A DNA stretch of 64,000 bases, taken from positions 186,001 through 250,000 of the forward strand of contig NZ_JADYVX010000001.1 in NCBI RefSeq assembly GCF_020194175.1, given 5' to 3'. Both the position numbers and the translations under genes were made by a program. The DNA comes from Bradyrhizobium sp. BRP22. GTDB lineage: Bacteria; Pseudomonadota; Alphaproteobacteria; Rhizobiales; Xanthobacteraceae. Under the pieces are notes generated by a model that was not told the DNA's origin, searched no databases, and worked only from the letters and a program-made list of their open reading frames with translations. Below are positions 8,968 to 17,378 of the stretch, piece by piece (position 1 is the stretch's first letter; each line of letters opens with the position of its first letter).

Positions 8968-10177
8968 TGGCTCCCGACCGGAAGAAGGAACGAATCACCG
9001 TGCAGACCGCAGTGACGCTTTCCAGCGAGAGTTCCGGAAAGCTCGGAAGGTTCAAGCCCCTTGCACTCAAGGACTGCGCCACGGGGTGCGTCCCTTCGGC
9101 TTTGCAGTGCGGAAGCGTGTGACACGGATAGAACACAGGGCGCGTTTCGATATTCGCCGCTTTCAGCCAATCCCTGAGCGGTTGCCGAACATCCGGATCG
9201 TCAACCACGATCGAACACATCCAATATGAATTGGTGGTGTCGGGGAATTCTCCCAGCAATCTCAGCGGAAGTCCTTCGAGGCCTTGCTGGTACCATGCGG
9301 CGATCTGGCGCTTCTTCTCGAGAATCGAGCTCGCATTTTCGAGCTGAGCCAGGCCGATCGCCGCACAGATGTTGGTCATCCGATAGTTGTATCCGACTGC
9401 GTCATGCCAGTATTCGCGATCTGGCGACACAGCCTGGGTCTTGAGGTGGTACGCGCGATCCAGGTGATCCTTGTTCTTGGCGACCACCATGCCGCCTTCA
9501 CCCGTGGTGATGGTCTTGTTTCCGAAAAAGCTGAAGGTCGCGAAATCCCCGAAGGTTCCGACGTGCTGGCCCTTGTAGTAAGTGCCGAAAGCTTCCGCGC
9601 AGTCCTCGATCAGCCACAGATCGAATTCTTCACATATGTTAACCAGCGCGTCCATCTCGCACGCTTGTCCGTATAGATGCACAGCCATCACGGCCTTTGT
9701 CTGCGGCGTAATTTTGCGACGCACATCGTCCGGATCGATCTGCCAGGTGTCCTCACGTGAATCCACGAAGACCGGCGTCGCGCCCGCCTGAATGATGGTG
9801 TTCACGGAGGCCACATAGGTCAACGTCGGTACGATGATTTCATCGCCCGCAGCGAATCCGAGAGTCTCGAGCGCCAGATGAAGTGCAACGGTGCCATTGC
9901 AAACGCTGGTGACGTGAGCAGCTCCGGTCAACGAGGCGAATTTCGCCTCGAAGCGCTCAACGAAAGCGCCGCGCGAGGATATCCACGACGAATCCAGGCA
10001 CTGATTGACGTACTCTTTCTCTTTTCCACAGAGATAAGGTCTGTATAGCGGGATCCACGCGCTAGGCGCGCCTCTCGGCGAGCTGATCGGATTCACATAG
10101 GCTACTTGCGACCGCGTTTGCGGGCCTGCTATATTGGCAGGACCTGCACCTTCGTCGGTTCGCAGGGTGTCCCTCAT
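8957..10177 (-). CDS. DegT/DnrJ/EryC1-family PLP aminotransferase (perosamine synthase-like)
   Basis: A 406-aa pyridoxal-phosphate enzyme that aminates a keto sugar nucleotide. Visible motifs include the N-terminal substrate region IPLYRPYLCGKEKEYVNQCL, the cofactor-binding VCNGTVALHLALETLG, the DCAEAFG motif, and the PLP lysine in SFFGNKTITTGEGG. The frame is open 45 codons further upstream, but that extension is unlike the family; ATG 10177 has GGGACGAACGTC before it and is preferred. It is the first gene of a minus-strand trio and is divergent from gmd, which makes GDP-4-keto-6-deoxymannose. That pairing is typical of perosamine synthesis, though other 4-amino sugars are possible. Confidence 0.9.
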   Translation of the reverse strand: MRDTLRTDEGAGPANIAGPQTRSQVAYVNPISSPRGAPSAWIPLYRPYLCGKEKEYVNQCLDSSWISSRGAFVERFEAKFASLTGAAHVTSVCNGTVALHLALETLGFAAGDEIIVPTLTYVASVNTIIQAGATPVFVDSREDTWQIDPDDVRRKITPQTKAVMAVHLYGQACEMDALVNICEEFDLWLIEDCAEAFGTYYKGQHVGTFGDFATFSFFGNKTITTGEGGMVVAKNKDHLDRAYHLKTQAVSPDREYWHDAVGYNYRMTNICAAIGLAQLENASSILEKKRQIAAWYQQGLEGLPLRLLGEFPDTTNSYWMCSIVVDDPDVRQPLRDWLKAANIETRPVFYPCHTLPHCKAEGTHPVAQSLSARGLNLPSFPELSLESVTAVCTVIRSFFRSGANER

Positions 10178-10326
10178 GACGTTCGTCCCATCCTTGCTCG
10201 CGCCATATTGGCTATTGCTACAACAATCAATTGAAAATACAAGGGAGCGCCACCGAGGGGAAACTCGTTGTCGCGGCCATTGGCTGCGAGCGCATGGGTG
10301 GGAACCAGCCAAAACTATGATTTCTC
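10178..10326. promoter_or_regulatory. Divergent promoter region between the aminotransferase operon and gmd
   Basis: This 149-base gap separates two divergent genes and must carry promoters for both. It is more AT-rich than its surroundings at about 10200-10245 (CAATCAATTGAAAATACAAG). I could not define a clear sigma-70 or alternative-sigma box, so no promoter coordinates are given. Confidence 0.4.
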
Positions 10327-11397
10327 ATGCATGTTGAAAATTCGAAGCGGCGCGTCGCGCTGATCACGGGCGTCACCGGTCAGGACGGCGCCTATCTCGC
10401 TGAATATCTGCTCGGGCTTGGCTACACCGTGCACGGCATCAAGCGCCGCTCGTCGTCGTTCAACACGGCGCGCGTCGATCATCTCTATCAGGATCGCCAC
10501 GTCGGCAACGTGCCGTTCCTGTTGCATTACGGCGACATGACCGACTCGACCAACCTGATCCGGCTGGTGCAGCAGATCAGGCCGACCGAGATCTATAATC
10601 TCGCCGCCCAAAGCCATGTCGGGGTCAGCTTCGAGAGCCCAGAATACACCGCCAATGCCGATGCCGTCGGCGTGCTGCGCCTCCTGGAGGCGATCCGCAT
10701 CCTCGGCATGGAAAAGGAGACGCGGTTCTATCAGGCCTCCACCTCGGAGCTGTACGGCCTGGTGCAGGAGGTGCCGCAGAAGGAGACCACGCCGTTCTAT
10801 CCGCGCTCGCCCTATGGCGTCGCCAAGCTCTATGGTTACTGGATCACGGTGAACTACCGCGAGGCCTACGGCATGTACGCCTCCAACGGCATCCTGTTCA
10901 ACCATGAGAGCCCGATCCGCGGCGAGACCTTCGTCACCCGCAAGATCACCCGCGGCGTCGCCCGCATCGAGGTCGGGCTCGAGGAGACGCTCTATCTCGG
11001 CAATCTTGAGGCCAAGCGCGACTGGGGTCATGCGCGGGACTACATCGAGGGCATGCACAGGATCCTGCAGGCGGATGCTCCTGATGATTTCGTGCTGGCG
11101 ACCGGCGAGACGCGCTCGGTTCGCGAATTCGTGGAACTGGCGTTTGCCGAAGTCGGCCGCCGGATTGCATGGCGCGGCGAGGGCATCGACGAGACCGGTG
11201 TCGACACAAAATCTGGCAAGACCGTGGTCCGCATCGATCCGACCTATTTCCGCCCCACCGAGGTCGATCTTCTGATCGGCGATGCCAGCAAGGCCCGCGA
11301 GAAACTCGGCTGGAAGCCGAAGACCAGCTTTGCCCAGCTCGTGAAGGAAATGGTCGCGAGCGACCTCGCCGAGGCGAAAGCGGAAGCGGCAGGGTAA
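10327..11397 (+). CDS. gmd: GDP-mannose 4,6-dehydratase
   Basis: A 356-aa short-chain dehydrogenase/reductase that converts GDP-mannose to GDP-4-keto-6-deoxymannose, precursor of fucose, rhamnose and perosamine. The Rossmann motif [15 protein letters not shown], the family sequence [18 protein letters not shown], the catalytic STSELYG and Y-x3-K in [12 protein letters not shown], and [16 protein letters not shown] are all present. Length is typical for the family. The ATG at 10327 follows a poor ribosome binding site but no better start is in frame. It is divergent from the DegT aminotransferase that probably uses its product, and upstream of wzm/wzt. Confidence 0.96.
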   Translation: MHVENSKRRVALITGVTGQDGAYLAEYLLGLGYTVHGIKRRSSSFNTARVDHLYQDRHVGNVPFLLHYGDMTDSTNLIRLVQQIRPTEIYNLAAQSHVGVSFESPEYTANADAVGVLRLLEAIRILGMEKETRFYQASTSELYGLVQEVPQKETTPFYPRSPYGVAKLYGYWITVNYREAYGMYASNGILFNHESPIRGETFVTRKITRGVARIEVGLEETLYLGNLEAKRDWGHARDYIEGMHRILQADAPDDFVLATGETRSVREFVELAFAEVGRRIAWRGEGIDETGVDTKSGKTVVRIDPTYFRPTEVDLLIGDASKAREKLGWKPKTSFAQLVKEMVASDLAEAKAEAAG

Positions 11398-11752
11398 CGG
11401 GTCCTTCATGATGAATGAAAACGTGAGGGCTGTGCCGCGATCTGGCGCCAACCGAACGGCGCCCGGAACTCGCCGTGACGAACAAAAGTCTTATTCAGTT
11501 CATAGGCACGTCCATGACGTCGCAGGAAGTTACGGTTCCATTGGAACTCGCCGGCTAATATCATGAATAATCAGCCGTTCTGCGGTTCGGGAAAGGTTGT
11601 GGGCTGGCATCGCCAGGAGCAAGATCCGGCCTATAATGCGGATGTTTCAGGACTCGCGGGGCGGGTCCACGATCCCTCGCAGGGACGCCTTCTGCGCTCG
11701 AGGCGAAAGTCCTTCCGGTATCCGCTCTGAACGAGCTCGATTGGGGTTCAAG
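11398..11752 (+). other. 355-base gap between gmd and wzm
   Basis: No convincing gene is seen here. An open frame in phase with wzm runs from 11597, but its composition and sequence are unlike the membrane protein that follows. The gap probably holds the wzm promoter. GC is lower around 11480-11580 (for example CATGAATAATCAGCCG). Confidence 0.4.
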
Positions 11753-12616
11753 ATGGCCATAGCGTCGTACAGCTCGGAAGATCGGTTCCACGAGCCCGCC
11801 AAGATCACACCGCCGTCTGCATCCGACCTGTCCGGGCTGAACTATATCCGCGGCATCTGGGCGGCACGCCATTTCTGGATGCACCTCTCACTGTCGGACC
11901 TTCGCTCCAGATGGCGACGGTCCTTTTTCGGCATCTTTTGGACCATTATCCAGCCGCTGGGGCTGACCCTGCTCCTCTCTTTCGTGTTCGGGAAGATCTT
12001 CCACAGCGACATCACCGACTATGCGCCTTTCATATTGTCGGGAATGATCCTGTGGGACTTCGTGATCGCGTCCGCCGTGGGTGGCTCACTCACCTTCGTG
12101 CAGGCCGACGCCTACATCAAGCAATGCAGACATCCTCTCGCGATCTATAGCCTGAGGACGGTTCTGACCAACCTGATCGTGTTTCTGTGCGCGAGCACGA
12201 GCCTGCTCGTCTGGGTGCTGATCTGGCGACCCCAGAATTTCGGTTGGGCATGGCTCGCGGTGCCAACCGTCGTTCCGCTCCTCGTGCTTATTGCCTGGCC
12301 GCTCGCGACCTTGCTCGGCTATATCGGTGCGCGGTTCAGGGATCTGCCGCATGCGCTTGGCCTTGTGCTGCAGGCGCTGTGGTTCATTTCGCCGATCTAC
12401 CTCGAACCAAAGGTGTTTCGAGGTGGGGGGCTGCACTTGTTGGTGGACGCGAATCCAATCTATCATTTGCTTCAGATCGTTCGCGCTCCGCTGCTGCAAG
12501 GCGAGTGGCCGACCTGGCAGAATTACGGCTTCAGCTTCGGCCTGATCGCAGGGCTGATCTTGCTGGCCGTTCTGGTCGGCCGCTCCGCGGAAAAGAAGGT
12601 CATCTACTATCTATGA
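11753..12616 (+). CDS. wzm: ABC-2 type polysaccharide export permease (Wzm/KpsM family)
   Basis: A 287-aa inner-membrane permease for export of lipid-linked polysaccharide. After a soluble N-terminus it has the family motif LRSRWRRSFFGIFWTIIQPL, then about six membrane segments (LTLLLSFVFGKIFH, APFILSGMILWDFVIASAV, TNLIVFLCASTSLLVWVLIW, and others), and FISPIYLEPKVF with LVDANPIYHLLQIVRAPLL, typical of the family. ATG 11753 was preferred over an open frame reaching 11597, because the upstream 52 residues are polar and atypical; GGGG lies shortly before it. The stop overlaps the start of wzt in ATGA, indicating translational coupling. Confidence 0.92.
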   Translation: MAIASYSSEDRFHEPAKITPPSASDLSGLNYIRGIWAARHFWMHLSLSDLRSRWRRSFFGIFWTIIQPLGLTLLLSFVFGKIFHSDITDYAPFILSGMILWDFVIASAVGGSLTFVQADAYIKQCRHPLAIYSLRTVLTNLIVFLCASTSLLVWVLIWRPQNFGWAWLAVPTVVPLLVLIAWPLATLLGYIGARFRDLPHALGLVLQALWFISPIYLEPKVFRGGGLHLLVDANPIYHLLQIVRAPLLQGEWPTWQNYGFSFGLIAGLILLAVLVGRSAEKKVIYYL

Positions 12617-13362
12617 ACCGGATATCGCTGAATAACGTCGATCTCCATTATCATTCCGCGGCTTTCAAGGAGCGCTCACTGAAGAGCCTCCTGGCAGGCG
12701 TGGTGACGGGAAAGAAGGTCCGGCAGGGACAGATCCACCACATTCATGCGCTGAAAGGTATCAGCGTCGAGATCAAGGCCGGCGAGAGGGTCGGATTGCT
12801 CGGACACAACGGCGCCGGCAAGTCAACGTTCCTCAAGATGGTCGCCGGCCTCTATCCGATCTCGGGCGGAGAGCGGATTGTCGAGGGCAGGATCAGATCT
12901 CTGTTCGATCTCAGCCTTGGCTTCGAGCCCGATGCATCGGGTCGCGAGAATATCCTCTATCGCGGTCTGCTGCTTGGCATGTCGCCAAAGAAGATGCGCG
13001 AGATCGAAGACGAGGTGGTGCGATTCGCCGACCTTGGCGAGTTCATCGACTATCCGATCAAGACCTATTCGGCAGGCATGCAGGTGAGATTGGCTTTCGC
13101 AGTGTCGACGGCGGTGGAAGGTGATGTGCTCCTGCTCGATGAGGTCATCGGGGCGGGCGATGCGGCGTTCATCGTGAAGGCTCAAAATCGCATCCGCGCG
13201 TTGATCGAAAAATCCGAGATTCTGGTCCTGGCATCTCACGACTTTGCCTCGCTCAAATCGATCTGCGATCGAGGGCTGGTTTTTCATCGGGGCGAGATCG
13301 TTTTCGACGGAGGCGTTGAAGCATCGATTGCCCAGTACAAACGTGTCAACGGCTTGGCTTAG
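12613..13362 (+). CDS. wzt: ABC polysaccharide export ATPase (Wzt/KpsT family), short form
   Basis: A 249-aa ATPase partner of Wzm. Walker A is GHNGAGKST, the signature loop is TYSAGMQVRLAF, and Walker B is VLLLDEVIGAGDAAF, the pattern typical of polysaccharide exporters; the switch histidine is in LASHDF. The coding region begins inside the wzm stop codon (ATGA). At 249 residues it stops at the end of the nucleotide-binding domain and lacks the C-terminal carbohydrate-binding domain found in O9a-type Wzt, so it belongs with the short KpsT-like ATPases. This suggests export without recognition of a modified chain end. Confidence 0.93.
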   Translation: MNRISLNNVDLHYHSAAFKERSLKSLLAGVVTGKKVRQGQIHHIHALKGISVEIKAGERVGLLGHNGAGKSTFLKMVAGLYPISGGERIVEGRIRSLFDLSLGFEPDASGRENILYRGLLLGMSPKKMREIEDEVVRFADLGEFIDYPIKTYSAGMQVRLAFAVSTAVEGDVLLLDEVIGAGDAAFIVKAQNRIRALIEKSEILVLASHDFASLKSICDRGLVFHRGEIVFDGGVEASIAQYKRVNGLA

Positions 13363-13386
13363 AGATCGAAAGCCCGGAGTACGTAA

Positions 13387-15666
13387 GTGAACGGCCGTCC
13401 TCTACGCGCGATGTGGTTGCTCAATCATACGACCGCTCGGAATTTCGAAGTCCCCATGCTGAAGCGCGTCGGGATACAGGAGATATTCCTACCCAAGAAG
13501 ATTCCGTCAGATCCCTCATTCCGGTCAGGTTCTGTCGACTGGTCGGAAGATGAGAAGCTGACAATTCCGAAGGAAGACCTAGCGATCCTGAATGCAGCCG
13601 ACTGGTACGATGACCCCGGCGTCGACGCTTGGCGGATCGCAAACAAGCATTTCCATTTGCTCTTTTTTATAGTTCTGAAAGCTCGCTTCTTCCGATCAAT
13701 GGTGCGCCATTTCGACGGAGCTAAGGTTTGGCGGACATACGGCCTCTTAGGCCGGCAACAAAGCTACGGTCGAATACTATCTATGCTTGAGTGGCGCGAA
13801 GGACCAATTTTGTCGCCGCGTGCGGCAAAGTCTGTCTGGTTTGGCCAAGCATACAATCATCTCGCCGAGATCGAGCCACCTTGGCTGGCTGAGCGAGCCA
13901 TCTATTTGCCGGCTGGCCTACAAGACACGAACATTCGGGACGATTGGACTGGTCGCGACCGTCGAATACTGTTTGTCTGCCCCGATCTCGGACTCAGCGA
14001 GTACTATAGAGAGATCTACCGTCGGTTTGAGCAGACATTCGGAGGTCTTCCTTACGCCGTAGCTGGCGCTCAACCGATCCGGATTCAGGATGATCACGTT
14101 CTTGGCTATGTCTCGAGCGAGGAGCATCTCCAGAACCTGCGTTCATTTGCTGTAATGTACTATCATAGTTCCGAGCCAAACCACGTCCACTATCACCCCT
14201 TTGAAGCCGTTCGAGCTGGGATGCCGCTAGTCTTCATGGGCGGCGGCTTGCTTGATAGGCTGGGCGGCCTCGGATTGCCCGGACGATGCAAGACCTCCGA
14301 GGAGGCAAGAAGAAAGATCGAGCGAATACTGGCAGGCGACAAGCAACTGATTGGTCAGATCAGGGCATCGCAAGCGGTCCTGCTTGATACAATGAACGTA
14401 GAGCACTGCGCACCGAGGTGGCGCTCGGCGATCGAACTGATCCTGAAGAGGACCGAAGAGCGCTCCACAGCTCCGATAATCCGGAAGAAGAGGATCGCCG
14501 TCATCCTTCCCGTCGCCTATCGCGGAGGCAGCCTCAGAGGAGCAAAGTTGCTGGCGAGCGCTGTCGCGATTGGTAGTCAACAGTTCGGCTCGCCGGTGGA
14601 CGTTATCTTCGGACATTTAGACGATCCGACTTCTTATCCCGACAGGGAATTTGACGATCTGCCCGGCCATATCGAGCGGCGGGCTTATCAGTGGAGAACT
14701 CTGTCCCAGGGAGAAGCACTTCGAGCTTGCGCCTATGCAGGCGGGGAGGGGACGCTAACACATGCGACTTATGCTGTTCCCGATGACGGAATTAATCAGT
14801 TCTTCGATTGCGATCTATGGATATTTGTCTCCGACCGGTTGCAGTTTCCCGTCCTTCCCGTTCGTCCCCACCTGCTGATGATCTACGACTACCTGCAGCG
14901 CTACGTCCCAATCATGGATGAGAAAGCAAATCAGCAGCTCATCGATCGGGCCCACGCTGCCGAAGCTGTCCTAGTTACGACCGAATTCACGGCGAATGAC
15001 GCACGCCAGTTTGCCGGGCTGCCAGCCAGCAAAGTAAGGAAAGTTCCGCTTCTTGTGCCTACATTCGGCTCGGGGGACAGTTTGACCAGAGGAGGTGGAC
15101 CTCCATCATCAGCGTACTTCATTTGGACGACTAACCTTGCTCCTCACAAGAATCATCGTAATGCTTTGGAGGCACTCCGGATCTACTACGAAGAATATGA
15201 CGGTCGATTCGAATGTCATGTGACCGGGGTGGACACGGACAAGCTGTTCGCGCGTAACAGTCCCCACCTAGTGGCGGCACGAGAGGTCTACAGTGCCAGC
15301 AGGGCGGTCAAAGCGAACTTGAAGATGGAAGGCGATCTGCCCGATTCCATCTATCGCCGAAAACTCCGTGACGCTGCCTTTCTCTGGCACCCGGGACTAA
15401 TCGACAATGGTACGTTTTCCGTTGTAGAAGCTGCGTCGTTTGGCGTTCCGGCGCTTTCAAGCAACTATCCAGCGATGAGGGAGATCGACCGCCAATTCGA
15501 GTTAGGCCTGATCTGGTCTGAAGCGGTTGACCCGGTAGACATGGCGGGCAAGCTGAAGCAGATGGAAACGGTGCAGCACAGCACGCCGCGTCCGGAAGCT
15601 TTCGCGCGGCATTGTCTCGATCGGTCGGCCGGTGCGTACTGGCAAGTCATCCAAGAGTTTGTATGA
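13387..15666 (+). CDS. Large two-domain glycosyltransferase (GT-B/GT4-like C-terminal half)
   Basis: A 759-aa cytoplasmic protein that looks like two glycosyltransferase-like halves. Residues 1-355 contain a GT-B-like stretch (ILFVCPDLGLSEYYREIYRR, then HYHPFEAVRAGMPLVFMGGG). Residues 370-759 form a second unit beginning RIAVILPVAYRGGSLRGAKL, with FIWTTNLAPHKNHRNALEAL, FECHVTGVDTDK and FLWHPGLIDNGTFSVVEAAS, which match the donor-binding region of GT4 enzymes. The GTG start has GGAG (13376-13379) seven bases upstream. It is 24 bases after wzt and overlaps the next gene by ATGA. Codon use is noticeably more AT-rich than in neighbouring core genes, consistent with acquisition of O-antigen genes. 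The sugar it adds is not predictable. Confidence 0.85.
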   Translation: MNGRPLRAMWLLNHTTARNFEVPMLKRVGIQEIFLPKKIPSDPSFRSGSVDWSEDEKLTIPKEDLAILNAADWYDDPGVDAWRIANKHFHLLFFIVLKARFFRSMVRHFDGAKVWRTYGLLGRQQSYGRILSMLEWREGPILSPRAAKSVWFGQAYNHLAEIEPPWLAERAIYLPAGLQDTNIRDDWTGRDRRILFVCPDLGLSEYYREIYRRFEQTFGGLPYAVAGAQPIRIQDDHVLGYVSSEEHLQNLRSFAVMYYHSSEPNHVHYHPFEAVRAGMPLVFMGGGLLDRLGGLGLPGRCKTSEEARRKIERILAGDKQLIGQIRASQAVLLDTMNVEHCAPRWRSAIELILKRTEERSTAPIIRKKRIAVILPVAYRGGSLRGAKLLASAVAIGSQQFGSPVDVIFGHLDDPTSYPDREFDDLPGHIERRAYQWRTLSQGEALRACAYAGGEGTLTHATYAVPDDGINQFFDCDLWIFVSDRLQFPVLPVRPHLLMIYDYLQRYVPIMDEKANQQLIDRAHAAEAVLVTTEFTANDARQFAGLPASKVRKVPLLVPTFGSGDSLTRGGGPPSSAYFIWTTNLAPHKNHRNALEALRIYYEEYDGRFECHVTGVDTDKLFARNSPHLVAAREVYSASRAVKANLKMEGDLPDSIYRRKLRDAAFLWHPGLIDNGTFSVVEAASFGVPALSSNYPAMREIDRQFELGLIWSEAVDPVDMAGKLKQMETVQHSTPRPEAFARHCLDRSAGAYWQVIQEFV

Positions 15667-17324
15667 AGACCTTCGGCATCTATCTTTGTTATCCCCCCAA
15701 GGTCGATCTGCGAGGTCAGGGGCTGGGACGCTATCTCGCGGAATTTCTGAAGGAAGCGAAGGTCCGCGCCGATGTGAGATTTGTGATTGCGTGTCCTAGC
15801 TGGATGCGGGACTCGCTCAAAGAATGGAGCCGATCTGTCGGCCTACAACCCGACGCTTTCGAAGTGATTGGACCCGAGAAGGTCCCGACATTGCTCCGCT
15901 TCTACGAAGCGTATCAGACATACAGAGCGTACCGGCTCCGAAAGAAGAAGGTCCGCGACTACATGTCGAAAGTGAGATCCGTCTGCGGATCACTCGTTGC
16001 TTACGTGGCGCGCACCGCCGCGACTACGCGCAGCACAGTCGCGTTGGCATTCATAGGATTGATTGCTTCTCCTGTGCTTCTAATCTATTACGCCGTTCGC
16101 TTGATCAATCGGAGTGTGCCTAGCCGGAGAATATATCGAGCTCTTGTTCGACGTTACCGTTCCCAGTTCGCGCCAAACATGGGCAGGCTGGTCGCGCGTC
16201 CGCAGGATAATGGGTTCACTCTGCGACTGTATCGCTACATGGAGACGGCGGAAGCCAAGCTGCTCTCCGTCGAGATCGAAAAGCGCAAGGAGATTTCAGC
16301 CTGGTTCGCTCCGACTGCCTTCTGGCCCCATTTCAACGACATCAAGGCGCCTCGATTGATCTGCGTGCCGGACGTTGTGCTTGCGGACTTTCCGGTGGCG
16401 TTTTCGGCGGTCAACGAGGAGCGATTTCACGAGACATTCAGGTTGGTCGAACAGGCAATCAAGGGCGGAAGTCATTTTGTGACATACAGCCTTGATGTCA
16501 AACAACGCACGCTGGTCGAACGCTATGGAGTGCCACCAGAGGCAATAGATGTAATACTGCATGGTGCTAACAGGCTTGACGATCTGATAAGAATTTCAGG
16601 CCTCTCGAATGAGAACGATGCGACTAACGCGTTTTGCGCCAATCTGTTCGCTACTGCCTTGCAAAAGGCGGTAAGGACATCAGATCCGTCTAGATTTGCA
16701 AACAACGGAATCCAGTTTATTTTTTACGCGAGCCAGTTCCGTCCGAACAAAAACGTTCTTACGCTTCTTCGCGCCTACAATCATCTGCTCAAGCAGCGCT
16801 ATCTACCTCACAAGTTGATTTTGACCGGACACCCCGACGCCTTGCCCGAAATTGCCAGATTTATTCAGAAGCAGAATCTCAATAATGATGTGCTCTGCTT
16901 GCATGGGTTGTCGGATCAGGAACTCGCGGCTTGCTATCGGCTGGCTGCTTTGGCAGTGAATCCAAGTCTGAGTGAGGGTGGTTGCCCATTTACCTTCACG
17001 GAAGCTCTATCAGTCGACACGCCAGTCGTGATGGCCCGTATTGCCGTCACGGAGGAGGTGATCAGCGATCCCGAGCTGCGCGATCTGATGCTGTTCGATC
17101 CCTACAGCTGGAAGGACATGGCGGGTAAGATCGAGTGGGCGCTTTGCAACAGGGCGGATCTATTGCAAAAGCAGCGGGCGCTTTACGGTCAATTGACGAA
17201 ACGATCATGGAGCAACGTCGTGGACGAATACATCACCCTGCTCGATCGCATTTCGTCGGATCGGGTCGATTACATTCCTGAATCTGTTTCAAAGCCCACG
17301 GCTGTTTCAAAGCCTGCGGCTTAA
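15663..17324 (+). CDS. Glycosyltransferase with internal hydrophobic segment
   Basis: A 553-aa glycosyltransferase starting within the stop codon of the previous gene (ATGA), so co-translated with it. The N-terminus FGIYLCYPPKVDLRGQGLGR resembles the acceptor-side domain of GT4 enzymes. The C-terminal half has FIFYASQFRPNKNVLTLLRA, HKLILTGHPDALPEIARFI, NDVLCLHGLSDQELAACYRL and NPSLSEGGCPFTFTEALSVD, the donor-binding signature. An unusual hydrophobic stretch at about 118-150 (TVALAFIGLIASPVLLIYYA) may insert in or lie on the inner membrane. The tail repeats a SKPTAVSKPAA sequence. It converges on the next glycosyltransferase gene, with 54 bases between stops. Confidence 0.85.
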   Translation: MKTFGIYLCYPPKVDLRGQGLGRYLAEFLKEAKVRADVRFVIACPSWMRDSLKEWSRSVGLQPDAFEVIGPEKVPTLLRFYEAYQTYRAYRLRKKKVRDYMSKVRSVCGSLVAYVARTAATTRSTVALAFIGLIASPVLLIYYAVRLINRSVPSRRIYRALVRRYRSQFAPNMGRLVARPQDNGFTLRLYRYMETAEAKLLSVEIEKRKEISAWFAPTAFWPHFNDIKAPRLICVPDVVLADFPVAFSAVNEERFHETFRLVEQAIKGGSHFVTYSLDVKQRTLVERYGVPPEAIDVILHGANRLDDLIRISGLSNENDATNAFCANLFATALQKAVRTSDPSRFANNGIQFIFYASQFRPNKNVLTLLRAYNHLLKQRYLPHKLILTGHPDALPEIARFIQKQNLNNDVLCLHGLSDQELAACYRLAALAVNPSLSEGGCPFTFTEALSVDTPVVMARIAVTEEVISDPELRDLMLFDPYSWKDMAGKIEWALCNRADLLQKQRALYGQLTKRSWSNVVDEYITLLDRISSDRVDYIPESVSKPTAVSKPAA

Positions 17325-17378
17325 GGGGCAGGCGACCTTTTCCAATCGTTATCCTGCGTCGGTGGGAGCAGGCCGGCA

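Noticed and set aside
12187..12612. Long frame upstream of wzt in the same phase
   Set aside because: This part lies out of frame inside wzm. The ATGA overlap at 12613 and the family N-terminus show where wzt starts.
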